Source: SKUL01 sp964487545 (GTDB lineage: Bacteria; Bacteroidota; Bacteroidia; Flavobacteriales_D; SKUL01). Taken from it: 64,000 nt of DNA. A model generated the notes under the pieces. The model was not told where the DNA came from. It worked only from the letters and a program-made list of their open reading frames with translations, and did not search any database. Positions 54,538 to 62,374 of the stretch are shown in pieces. Position 1 is the stretch's first letter. Every line of letters starts with the position of its first letter. The stretch lies in assembly GCA_964487545.1 (NCBI GenBank), contig CAZARI010000003.1, positions 60,201-124,200 on the forward strand, written 5' to 3'. The position numbers were made by a program, and so were the translations under genes.

Positions 54538-55471
54538 GGATTAGGGTGTTGATGGGTGATTTTATTTCATCGAAATGATCATAGGCATAAACGACGGAAT
54601 GGTCCGTAAAGTGGGCTAATTTTTTCGCGCTTTTTTCATCCGAATCAAAGCCGGTTTTGCGCAGATAGGCAGAATGTACCTGATCGGGATATTTGCGCAT
54701 CATTTCGCTGTACACCCACGGATCGTCCTGCGAGTCGTCGCCAAACAGCACAAAACGGGTGTGGGGAAACTGTTCGAATAGCATGGTGATTCTGTTGATT
54801 TTATAGTCGCGGCGACTGGTGCGATCAAACACCTTGTTCCACCGCTGAAACGGACGAAGCAGTACCGGACCGAGCGGCAGTTCGTGATAAACCAGAAAGT
54901 TGGTAATAATCGAATACAAGTTGTACTCGCTGGCCGAAACATATACAAAAGGCAGGTGATTCTTGAGCTGGCGATAGGCGTGTTCGGTTTCTTCAACAAA
55001 ATTGCGGCGGTCGGTTTGTCGAAAAAGCATGAGCCACAACTTGGAGAAAAACTGACTGGATTTGGAAACGAGAATCGTATCGTCGATATCCGAAATTACC
55101 ATGAGCTTTTCGGCGGTGTAATTAAAGTTGTGTGGGTAGGTGTGCAGCAGCGAAAGGGCTTGGTTTCCCCGCGCATTCATAAATTGAAGGTCAGCGTCAA
55201 AACCCTCCTCAAGTTGCGCTTCAAAACCGCCATGGCGATTGGTTTTAACCGTGTAATCACGCAGTTTTGTGCGGATGATGAATTGGCCGCCAAAAGGATT
55301 CAAAAAATAAGTGCGGATGGTTTTTTTTAAAGTAGCCCACCATTTGCCTTCAGGGCCGAGTGGCGTTGCGGGTTTTTTGAGCACAATTCCGGTCACCAGC
55401 ATTCCTTTCGGAGTGCCGATTACCTGAATATTCCATATTCCAGGTGTAGATGAGGGGGGTGTTGTTGCCAT
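54515..55471 (-). CDS. App1-like phosphatidate phosphatase (DUF2183)
   Basis: 318 residues. The HAD-like catalytic motif is SDIDDTIL, giving Asp128, Asp130 and Thr132 (DxDxT) as in yeast App1. Later conserved segments are VYVSASEYNLY (motif II Ser) and LFGDDSQDDPWVY (motif IV). An N-terminal beta-sandwich-like part occupies residues 10-115. App1 removes the phosphate from phosphatidate. The partner gene downstream encodes a lipid kinase that makes phosphatidate, and the genes overlap by 23 bases, so together they could control one lipid pool. The bacterial substrate is not established. Confidence 0.9.
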   Translation of the reverse strand: MATTPPSSTPGIWNIQVIGTPKGMLVTGIVLKKPATPLGPEGKWWATLKKTIRTYFLNPFGGQFIIRTKLRDYTVKTNRHGGFEAQLEEGFDADLQFMNARGNQALSLLHTYPHNFNYTAEKLMVISDIDDTILVSKSSQFFSKLWLMLFRQTDRRNFVEETEHAYRQLKNHLPFVYVSASEYNLYSIITNFLVYHELPLGPVLLRPFQRWNKVFDRTSRRDYKINRITMLFEQFPHTRFVLFGDDSQDDPWVYSEMMRKYPDQVHSAYLRKTGFDSDEKSAKKLAHFTDHSVVYAYDHFDEIKSPINTLIHEVAIGR

Positions 55472-55729
55472 TACTTTAAATTAATAAAATCTGATCGAAG
55501 GGCGATGAGATGGAATAAGTGATTGGGAAGTGATTGGTTTAAAGCAATTCAGATGTTTTGGCCATCTGTTAATTGTTTGTAGATTCCGGTCTTCAACCAC
55601 GCTTTTTTAATCGGATTTGGTTCTTGGAGTGGATAAATCCATTAGTTGGGATATTTTTGTTGGGGTATGTTTTCCCATGGTATCACGATAAAGTAGCGCT
55701 TACGGGATAGGAATTGCGTAAATATTAAA

Positions 55730-55743
55730 GGACAAATTTGTCC
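55730..55743. promoter_or_regulatory. Palindromic operator GGACAAATTTGTCC
   Basis: A perfect 14-bp palindrome centred about 24 bases upstream of the -7 element TAGTTTTG, so it overlaps the expected -33 region. It is the likely binding site of the Rrf2 regulator encoded just downstream, by autoregulation. Confidence 0.7.
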
Positions 55744-55760
55744 GAATTGAATTAATTAAT

Positions 55761-55768
55761 TAGTTTTG
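55761..55768 (+). promoter_or_regulatory. -7 promoter element for the Rrf2-type gene
   Basis: TAGTTTTG matches TAnnTTTG, 22 bases before the ATG at 55791. Confidence 0.55.
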
Positions 55769-55790
55769 GCAACCAGAAACACTTTAGTGA

Positions 55791-56225
55791 ATGTTTTCAA
55801 AGGCATGTGAATACGGAATCAGGGCAACGTTGCACATCTCGCAGGAGTCATTAAGCGGTCGGCGGGTTGGGCTAAGGGATATTGCCGAAGCGATCGATTC
55901 GCCTGTGGCGTTCACAGCCAAAATTCTGCAGGTGCTGGCGCGGCATAATATTGTACAATCGTTAAAAGGTCCCAACGGTGGGTTTGAAATTGATCCGGCC
56001 CAATTGGAAAAAACCATGCTCAGCGAAATTGTGTACGCCATCGACGGCGATGCCATCTACGAGGGCTGTGGCTTGGGACTCAAAACCTGCGATGCCGACC
56101 AACCCTGCCCAGTTCATTTTGAATTTGTGGCCATTCGCGACGGTCTTAAATACATGCTCGAAAACACCAACTTGCTACAACTGGCCGAAGGGCTGGAGGC
56201 GGGTATCACATTTTTGAAACGCTAA
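55791..56225 (+). CDS. Rrf2-family Fe-S transcriptional regulator (NsrR-like)
   Basis: 144 residues. The N-terminal winged helix has GLRDIAEAIDSPVAFTAKIL, with the recognition helix near residues 40-52 and the wing LKGPNGGFE. Three Cys residues, Cys93, Cys100 and Cys106 (spacing 6 and 5), fit the Fe-S ligand loop of the IscR/NsrR group. The next gene encodes the di-iron Fe-S repair protein RIC, the classical target of nitric-oxide-sensing NsrR. A repressor released by NO is therefore the best reading. Confidence 0.93.
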   Translation: MFSKACEYGIRATLHISQESLSGRRVGLRDIAEAIDSPVAFTAKILQVLARHNIVQSLKGPNGGFEIDPAQLEKTMLSEIVYAIDGDAIYEGCGLGLKTCDADQPCPVHFEFVAIRDGLKYMLENTNLLQLAEGLEAGITFLKR

Positions 56226-56242
56226 AAAAAATTACTTCAATA

Positions 56243-56262
56243 AAGGACAAATCTATCTTAAA
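56243..56262 (+). promoter_or_regulatory. Degenerate second copy of the Rrf2 operator, upstream of ric
   Basis: AAAGGACAAAT here is identical to the left part of the palindrome at 55730. The right half is degenerate (CTATCTTAA), keeping the T, T, C and AA positions. It lies about 15-30 bases before the RIC start at 56273. Confidence 0.5.
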
Positions 56263-56272
56263 TTTACAAATC

Positions 56273-56992
56273 ATGAACATTGAACAACACAACATCGTTG
56301 GAGAATTGGTAGCACAGGACTACCGTACAGCCTCAGTATTTCATTCGTACGGCATTGATTTTTGTTGCCGCGGAAACCGAAGTTTATCAGAAGTATGCGA
56401 AAAGAACAACGTTCCGGTGGACCAATTAATTCAACAATTAGAAGCCATCGTAGCGCATCAGGCCGTTGACAACGCAGACTACAAAAACTGGCCGCTCGAC
56501 AAACTGGCCGAGTATATCGAAACGACCCATCATCGCTACATCGAAGAAAAAACGCCAGCCATCAAGCAATACCTGGATAAACTTTGCAAAGTGCACGGCG
56601 ACCGCCACCCCGAATTGTTTGAAATTACAGCAGTATTTAATGAATCGGCTGGAGATTTGGCGGCTCACATGAAAAAAGAAGAACTGATACTTTTTCCTTT
56701 TATCCGTAAAATGGTCGAGGCAAACCGCAAGGGTGAAACGGTTAGCAAGGCACATTTCGGATCGGTAGAGAACCCTGTGGCCATGATGCGCGAGGAGCAC
56801 GACGCCGAAGGAGAGCGGTTCAGGTTAATTGCCAAACTGAGCGATAATTACACCCCACCTGCCGATGCGTGTGCAACTTATAGTGTTACCTTTGCCATGT
56901 TGGCAGAGTTTGAAAACGATTTACACCTGCACATACACCTCGAAAACAACATTTTGTTTCCGCGAGCCATAGAGATGCAACAAACCTCATAA
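56273..56992 (+). CDS. ric: Iron-sulfur cluster repair di-iron protein (RIC; ScdA/YtfE)
   Basis: 239 residues. The N-terminal ScdA domain (residues 1-60) has VFHSYGIDFCCRGNRSLSEV, with its paired Cys. The hemerythrin-like four-helix bundle has His and Glu ligands in ETTHHRYIEE, LAAHMKKEE, REEHDAEGE and LHLHIHLENNILFPRA. RIC restores Fe-S clusters damaged by NO or oxidants. It lies 47 bases after the Rrf2 gene, which is likely its regulator, and four bases before a lipoprotein gene. Confidence 0.96.
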   Translation: MNIEQHNIVGELVAQDYRTASVFHSYGIDFCCRGNRSLSEVCEKNNVPVDQLIQQLEAIVAHQAVDNADYKNWPLDKLAEYIETTHHRYIEEKTPAIKQYLDKLCKVHGDRHPELFEITAVFNESAGDLAAHMKKEELILFPFIRKMVEANRKGETVSKAHFGSVENPVAMMREEHDAEGERFRLIAKLSDNYTPPADACATYSVTFAMLAEFENDLHLHIHLENNILFPRAIEMQQTS

Positions 56993-56995
56993 AAT

Positions 56996-57457
56996 ATGAA
57001 ACAAGTAGTTATTCTGGCTATAGCCGTTGCGATGCTGTCGTGTTCCGCTGAGCCCAAAAGTCAACAGTCCGAATCAGATCCACACCTTCATGGGCATGAT
57101 ATTACGGGTCTCGCCGGACATAGTGATCTGGTTATTTCACTGGACAACGGCAAAAGGTGGAAAGCCGACGCACAAATGAATCAGGAAGTGCAGTCCATGA
57201 AGAAAACAATAACCGCATTTGACGGCAACCGGCTGGAAGACTACCATGTTTTAGGTCAAAAACTAAACGACCATACGCACCAACTCATTGCCAGTTGCAC
57301 GATGAAAGGGCAGGGGCATGACGAGTTGCACAAATGGTTGCATCCTTTTATGCAGGATATTGAAAAATTGACAAGTGCTGAAAGTGTAGCGGATGCGGTG
57401 ATGATTACCGATGAACTCGAATCATCGCTCGCCGTGTACGACCAGCATTTTGAGTAG
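56996..57457 (+). CDS. His-rich lipoprotein of unknown function, co-transcribed with ric
   Basis: 153 residues. The lipoprotein signal is MKQVVILAIAVAMLSCSAE, with Cys16. A His-rich segment follows (PHLHGHDITGLAGHSD), then long helices with scattered His and Met (QKLNDHTHQL, KWLHPFMQDIEKL) and an acidic end. I recognise no named family; a four-helix fold similar to periplasmic metal- or heme-binding proteins is possible. It begins four bases after ric, so it likely belongs to the same NO-responsive unit. Convergent with the epimerase gene, which ends four bases away. Confidence 0.75.
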   Translation: MKQVVILAIAVAMLSCSAEPKSQQSESDPHLHGHDITGLAGHSDLVISLDNGKRWKADAQMNQEVQSMKKTITAFDGNRLEDYHVLGQKLNDHTHQLIASCTMKGQGHDELHKWLHPFMQDIEKLTSAESVADAVMITDELESSLAVYDQHFE

Positions 57458-57461
57458 GAAG

Positions 57462-58550
57462 TTAAAGAATACCTTTTTCCTGGCTTGTGTGTGAATTCCC
57501 CCCGGGGTGCTGTTGAAGTGCTTCGGGGGTTATTTGTTCACGCGTTGTGGCCGCCGGTTGTTTTAGAAATTGCACCGCCCGTTGCGCGGCTTCTTGAACC
57601 GGTGTCATGGTAAACCCAAGCCGGGTGTGCAGTTTTTCGCTGCTGTAAAACGAGTCCATGTGTGCGGTTCCCACCGATTCTTTAGTGATGGCCGGCCGCT
57701 TTGCCGAAAACAATCCCATTGCTGCTGTTGCGCGCCAAGCCAGTGCGCTCATCCACTTGCGGGCGTATATTTTCGGAGGGCGTTTGCCGAGGGCGTCGGC
57801 CACGATATTAAAGAAATCGCGAAAAACAAGGTTTGCACCATTGAGGATAAAACGCTCATTGCGAATTTCGCTTTCCATCAGTGCAATCATTGCAGCCGAC
57901 ACATCGCGTACATCCACAAAACCGTTGGTGCCCAGGGTGTAAAATGGCAATCCATTGTTTACACTTCGAAACAGCACCCCCGAGCTTTTGTCCCATTCGC
58001 ACGGACCGATAATCACCGATGGATTCACAATCACCGTGTCTAATCCTTCTTCTGTTCCGCGCCACACTTCCTGTTCGGCTCCGTACTTACTGATGGCGTA
58101 GTTGGTGTTGTATGGCGTGCGTTTCCACTGGGTTTCTTCGGTCACCATGCCGCGCCCCGGTTCGCGACCAAACACTGAAATAGAGCTGGCAAAACAGAGT
58201 TTTTTAACGCCCAGACTCAGGCAAACATTTACCACATTGGCCGTGCCTGCAATGTTGGTTTCGAGCATGGCGTCGTGGTCTTTTTTGGAAAAACTCACCA
58301 TGGCCGCTGCATGGTACACTTTGTCGCAGCCGGAAATCAATTCTTCCAGTTGAACCACATCCAGCAGATCGCCATCTACCCACGCTATCCGATTAAATTT
58401 TTCTGTAGCCCCTTCAAAGGCAAACACCCGGCGCACAAAGTTGAGGTCGCTGCCCAAGCGTTTAAGTGCCCGCACATTCTCTCCTTGCCGGATAAGGTCC
58501 AGCAACAACTGTGCACCCAATAATCCAGTTCCTCCGGTGACAAAAATCAT
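57462..58550 (-). CDS. NAD(P)-dependent epimerase/dehydratase family protein
   Basis: 362 residues when started at the ATG at 58550 (MIFVTGGTGLLGAQLLLDL). The frame extends to 58601, but the extra 17 residues precede the Rossmann fold and are unlikely. The extended-SDR NAD site TGGTGLLG, the Ser in SSISVFGREPGR and the catalytic Tyr-Lys pair in NYAISKYGAE (YxxxK) are present. The substrate is not evident. Relatives reduce or epimerise nucleotide sugars, or act on steroid- or flavonoid-like ketones. Confidence 0.9.
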   Translation of the reverse strand: MIFVTGGTGLLGAQLLLDLIRQGENVRALKRLGSDLNFVRRVFAFEGATEKFNRIAWVDGDLLDVVQLEELISGCDKVYHAAAMVSFSKKDHDAMLETNIAGTANVVNVCLSLGVKKLCFASSISVFGREPGRGMVTEETQWKRTPYNTNYAISKYGAEQEVWRGTEEGLDTVIVNPSVIIGPCEWDKSSGVLFRSVNNGLPFYTLGTNGFVDVRDVSAAMIALMESEIRNERFILNGANLVFRDFFNIVADALGKRPPKIYARKWMSALAWRATAAMGLFSAKRPAITKESVGTAHMDSFYSSEKLHTRLGFTMTPVQEAAQRAVQFLKQPAATTREQITPEALQQHPGGNSHTSQEKGIL

Positions 58551-58672
58551 GGAGGCGAAGGTAAATAGTTTTCGCGGGGAAAGTTCGGCTATGTGAAGCA
58601 TTGATGGTAAAAGTCAAGTAGAAAGTTTCCATAGGCACACGGTTTATAACCAACGAACTCGTGGTGCTGAGT

Positions 58673-58712
58673 GGTCAAAAAGCAACCTTGCCCGAAATTT
58701 CATCTGTCTGTG
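58673..58712 (+). repeat. Decayed copy of the tyrS leader (direct repeat, left)
   Basis: GGTCAAAAA, then TTGCCCGAAATTTCATC, then a GT-T-TG-AG pattern repeats the region at about 60880-60920 that contains the tyrS start. Differences after the 17-base exact core are all transitions, including ATG to GTG at the tyrS start position. The two copies flank the GH16-like gene. Confidence 0.6.
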
Positions 58713-58800
58713 GAGCGCAATGGAGGAGAAGCATGTAGTCTTCAGATTTTATTTCAATTAACCTGCAAAACATCCGATATTGCGCCAAAATATTTGAGGC

Positions 58801-60804
58801 ATGAAACAGGTACTCATTGTTGTGACTTTTATGCTATTACTGATTTCGGGGTGTACAAAGCCTAAGGAAATTGAAATAGTGAACTTTGAATTGTTTACCA
58901 ATTTTTCGATTCCTGGCGATTTGCTCACCCTGGAAATGGATCTTTCTGACGGGCCTTATGGGCAAATGGCCATTCCCAGTCAAAATGGAAAAGACGGGCC
59001 GCGCTCATTTCACTTTAGTTTTAGGGTGACAACAACCGCCAAAACCGACTCGGTAGCCTATAAGATTTACTATCAAAACGAATCGTACAAGCACCCTGAA
59101 TCGATCGGTTCCGGAAAATACAACGCAAGCAGTTCCGAAAATTTTTACGGTTCGTGGATCAGCAATGCCAATGTCGGTTTTAAAATGGCTGCGTTAAACG
59201 ATGCCGAAGCTTTCATAACCGACTCGGTTTTAATTTCTGGAAATCCCTTTAATGACCCCCGCTATTTTGGTGCACCGGTAACTCCACCATCCATTTCAGA
59301 AGAAGACATTGAGCGCGTCATCGAACAAATTGAAATCAATGCAGAATGGTATGCATCGATTGTTGAAAAAGCTGGTCTTTCAAAAAAAACGGTGGCGCAG
59401 CAACTGGAAGAAGACGCCCGGTGGATATTGCGACATCAGGTGGCAGAAGGTAATGAAAACCACCGGTGGAAAAACAATCCCCGCGTAGGTCAATATCAGT
59501 TTATGGTGGTGGCCGGAACGCCTGCTGCCATGGCGTCGCTTCCCGATTATATTCACGATGCCCGACTCAACCACCCGCACCACGGTGTGCGCATGAATCC
59601 GTTTTATTACTTCCTTTCCGGCAAAGGAGCAAGCCACAGCGAATGGGCCGCCGCCACCGCTGACCAACGTTTAAAGACATTTGCCGTGTTGCGTCCTGCA
59701 GCAGGATTTTATTACGACCTGTTTGATTTTTCCAGCCGCACTGAAATGCACAACAACCCGATCTGCTCGAGCGATAGCACCGCTTTTTATCAGGCGCATT
59801 TTAAACAGTACCTCAATACCGAGTACCGAAGTACACCGCTGCAAAATGTAAATTATGCTGCAGATGTAGGTGGAGCTCCTTTTGGGCGCGATGATTTTGA
59901 ACGCGGAAGGAATAACGAGCCGCGAATTCCTGAATCGTATGTGACCCGGCCCGCAGAGCCATGCATCAACGCCTATTATAACGATTCGCTGAACGCGATT
60001 GTGCTCACCAATCCGGGCAACGCCGCTCCACCTTATTTGAAAGAAAATGCAGGAACCGAAGGCCGCATCGGGTTTGCCTATGGAAAGTTCAGCGCACGGA
60101 TTCAGTTTCCTGAAATTCTCAGCAATGACAACGTGTGGAGCGGAATTACCTGCGCCTTTTGGCTAAAGTTTCACTCGCAGGACGATTGGAACCTGCGCAA
60201 TGTGTGCACCGAAGCGGGATATCTGGATCACAATCAATCTTCAAAAACCGATTATCTGCCATCCCGATCATACAGCGAAATCGATATTGAGATTGTAAAA
60301 GCATCGCGCAACTGGCCGCTAACTTCCTACAAAAATCCAGATACCGTAACATCCTACCACCCGGCACAAGATTACAACCTTATTGTTACCTGCACCAACT
60401 GGGATTTAGCCTGTCCCGAGCCGCGCTCCTATCACTCTGGAGTTCAGGAAATACAACACACCGGCAAATCCTTTTTTCCGCACCGTTGGGACGATTGGTA
60501 TCCGGCGCTCACCTTAAAAACCGAACGACCTGCTGAGCAGACTGTTGGTTCGGTATTGCTGTATGAAATTGACTGGCGTCCCGAGGAAATCATCTGGCGA
60601 ATTGGCAACCACAAAGAAACCATGAATGTGGTGGGGTATATGAATTCGGAAATTACCAAGATTCCGAATAATCAAATGGTGCCGGTTGTTTCTCAAGAGT
60701 TTCATTACGGTGAATGGTGGCCGACAACCCCTTTTCCGCAGGGCGACATCCCGTATCCGCTTGGTTCAATCGAGGGTTATGTCTATGAGATTGTTATCGA
60801 GTAG
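58801..60804 (+). CDS. Lipoprotein with C-terminal GH16-like domain
   Basis: 667 residues. The lipoprotein signal ends LLLISGCTKP, with Cys18. Residues about 25-150 look like a beta-sandwich, and a helical region follows (about 165-230). The C-terminal third resembles a GH16/concanavalin-like jelly roll: YGKFSARIQFPE, AFWLKFHS, the catalytic-type motif EIDIE (Glu493, Asp495, Glu497), and LYEIDWRPEEIIWRIGN. GH16 enzymes cut beta-glucans, agar or carrageenan; activity on any of these is not shown by sequence alone. I do not recognise the N-terminal two thirds. It is probably exposed on the outer membrane. It is a single gene, bracketed by copies of the tyrS leader. Confidence 0.75.
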   Translation: MKQVLIVVTFMLLLISGCTKPKEIEIVNFELFTNFSIPGDLLTLEMDLSDGPYGQMAIPSQNGKDGPRSFHFSFRVTTTAKTDSVAYKIYYQNESYKHPESIGSGKYNASSSENFYGSWISNANVGFKMAALNDAEAFITDSVLISGNPFNDPRYFGAPVTPPSISEEDIERVIEQIEINAEWYASIVEKAGLSKKTVAQQLEEDARWILRHQVAEGNENHRWKNNPRVGQYQFMVVAGTPAAMASLPDYIHDARLNHPHHGVRMNPFYYFLSGKGASHSEWAAATADQRLKTFAVLRPAAGFYYDLFDFSSRTEMHNNPICSSDSTAFYQAHFKQYLNTEYRSTPLQNVNYAADVGGAPFGRDDFERGRNNEPRIPESYVTRPAEPCINAYYNDSLNAIVLTNPGNAAPPYLKENAGTEGRIGFAYGKFSARIQFPEILSNDNVWSGITCAFWLKFHSQDDWNLRNVCTEAGYLDHNQSSKTDYLPSRSYSEIDIEIVKASRNWPLTSYKNPDTVTSYHPAQDYNLIVTCTNWDLACPEPRSYHSGVQEIQHTGKSFFPHRWDDWYPALTLKTERPAEQTVGSVLLYEIDWRPEEIIWRIGNHKETMNVVGYMNSEITKIPNNQMVPVVSQEFHYGEWWPTTPFPQGDIPYPLGSIEGYVYEIVIE

Positions 60805-60879
60805 GGATTGATGAAATAGAAACAACAGAAAATCCCGTACTTGCCCGTTTTCTAAATCAAGGAATTCGCCAACCGGTGC

Positions 60880-60920
60880 GGTCAAAAAACTATCTTTGCC
60901 CGAAATTTCATCCGTTTATG
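60880..60920 (+). repeat. tyrS leader copy (direct repeat, right)
   Basis: The intact version, containing the tyrS -7 element and ATG. The left copy lies about 2.2 kb upstream. Confidence 0.6.
60891..60898 (+). promoter_or_regulatory. -7 promoter element for tyrS
   Basis: TATCTTTG is a perfect TAnnTTTG match. It lies 20 bases before the ATG at 60918, which supports that start over the in-frame GTG at 60876. Confidence 0.6.
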
Positions 60921-62198
60921 AAGCACAATTTCGTTCAAGAATTGCAGTGGCGCGGCCTGATTCACGATGTAACTCCCGGCACCGAAGCGCAACTTCAAAA
61001 GGAAATGACCACCGGCTATATTGGGTTCGACCCCACTGCCGATTCGCTTCATATCGGAAACCTGATTCCGGTGACCTTGCTGATGCACTTTCAGCGGTGT
61101 GGTCACAAGCCGTTGGTGCTCGTTGGGGGAGCTACAGGTTTGATCGGTGATCCTTCGGGCAAATCCGAAGAGCGCAAATTGCTATCTCCCGAGCAGATCA
61201 ACCACAACTTGGCGGCCCAGAAAAAACAACTGAAACAGTTTCTAAACTTTGAATCGGGCGAGAATGCTGCCGAAATCGTGAACAATTATGACTGGTTTCA
61301 GCACTTTGGATTTTTAGAATTTATCCGTGACGTGGGTAAGCACCTTTCCATCAACTATATGATGGCAAAGGACTCGGTGAAAACGCGCCTTGAAACCGGG
61401 ATGTCATACACGGAATTTAGCTATCAGCTCATTCAGGGCTACGATTTTTACCACCTGCACCAACTCAAAAATTGCAAGTTGCAGCTCGGCGGGTCCGATC
61501 AATGGGGAAACATTACTACAGGAATAGAACTCATCCGGCGAAAAACCCGCGGTGAGGCATTTGCGTTAACAGCGCCATTGGTAAAGAAAGCCGACGGCAG
61601 TAAATTTGGCAAAAGCGAGGGCGGCAATATCTGGCTCGACCGGAATAAAACCTCACCCTATAAGTTCTACCAATTTTGGCTCAACAGCAGCGACGAGGAT
61701 GTGGCCCATTACATCCGGCTTTTTTCGCTCAAGGAAAGAGCCGAAATCGAAGCGCTTGAAAAGCAACACGCCGAAGCGCCACACCAGCGGCTGTTGCAAA
61801 AAATGCTGGCCGAAGAAATGACCACACGCGTGCACAGTGCCGACGATTTGGAAACCGCCATTGAGGCCTCGCAGATTCTCTTCGGAAAATCTACTGCCGA
61901 TTCATTGCGCAAACTGAATGAAGATGATTTTCTCGCGATATTCGATGGCGTGCCGCAAGCCACAGTAGATCGTTCGCTGGTGGAGTCAGGCGTTTCTCTG
62001 GTCGATTTATTGTCAGAACACACCGGTTTTCTCAGCTCAAAAGGCGAAGCCCGACGCGCGATTAAAGAAAATGCCATTAGTGTTAATAAGGAAAAAGCCA
62101 ACGATGACCAATCCATCGATTCGACCCATTTGGTGAATGAAAAATACATTCTGCTGCAGCGCGGCAAAAAGAATTATTTTTTGGTGGTGGTGCGATGA
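60918..62198 (+). CDS. tyrS: Tyrosyl-tRNA synthetase
   Basis: 426 residues from the ATG at 60918. Class I synthetase: the HIGH-type motif is DPTADSLHIGNL and the KMSKS-type motif is KFGKSEGG. Tyrosine-pocket residues are in QLIQGYDFYHL and LGGSDQWGNI. A C-terminal S4-like RNA-binding domain begins at about residue 355. It charges tRNA-Tyr. The promoter position excludes the longer frame. Confidence 0.97.
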   Translation: MKHNFVQELQWRGLIHDVTPGTEAQLQKEMTTGYIGFDPTADSLHIGNLIPVTLLMHFQRCGHKPLVLVGGATGLIGDPSGKSEERKLLSPEQINHNLAAQKKQLKQFLNFESGENAAEIVNNYDWFQHFGFLEFIRDVGKHLSINYMMAKDSVKTRLETGMSYTEFSYQLIQGYDFYHLHQLKNCKLQLGGSDQWGNITTGIELIRRKTRGEAFALTAPLVKKADGSKFGKSEGGNIWLDRNKTSPYKFYQFWLNSSDEDVAHYIRLFSLKERAEIEALEKQHAEAPHQRLLQKMLAEEMTTRVHSADDLETAIEASQILFGKSTADSLRKLNEDDFLAIFDGVPQATVDRSLVESGVSLVDLLSEHTGFLSSKGEARRAIKENAISVNKEKANDDQSIDSTHLVNEKYILLQRGKKNYFLVVVR

Positions 62199-62295
62199 GG
62201 GATGAAGTGTGCTGCCGCTGTTGGTCAGTTAATCATCACCCGGTTGAGTGAGCAAGTGAAATCATTAAAAAAATAACTTTTCACACCACTCATTG

Positions 62296-62374
62296 TTTGG
62301 CGGATTTCAAAAATAGTTCTACCTTCGCAGCCCAATTTTGGGATAGGAATATTTTTTAACAAAGAATTGTTGAC
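62296..62374 (+). promoter_or_regulatory. rplM promoter and structured leader
   Basis: A -33-like TTTG (about 62296) is followed 20 bases later by the -7-like TACCTTCG (about 62320). The short leader then has two hairpins: CCCA-ATTT-TGGG (about 62331-62342), and TTAACAA-AGAA-TTGTTGA, which ends two bases before the GTG start. Autoregulatory leaders on the L13 operon have been described in several bacterial groups, so this could be the L13 or S9 binding site. Confidence 0.5.

Larger units (their letters stand above)
55472..55790. other. 319-base gap upstream of the Rrf2-type regulator gene
   Basis: Mostly unstructured, but its last 60 bases hold the palindromic operator and -7 element of the regulator. 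I see no gene in the rest. Confidence 0.6.

Noticed and set aside
55750..55765. TTAATTAATTA run before the Rrf2 gene as another Fic-type array
   Set aside because: It is a single overlapping run without the 24/16 phasing, and is explained by AT-rich promoter sequence.
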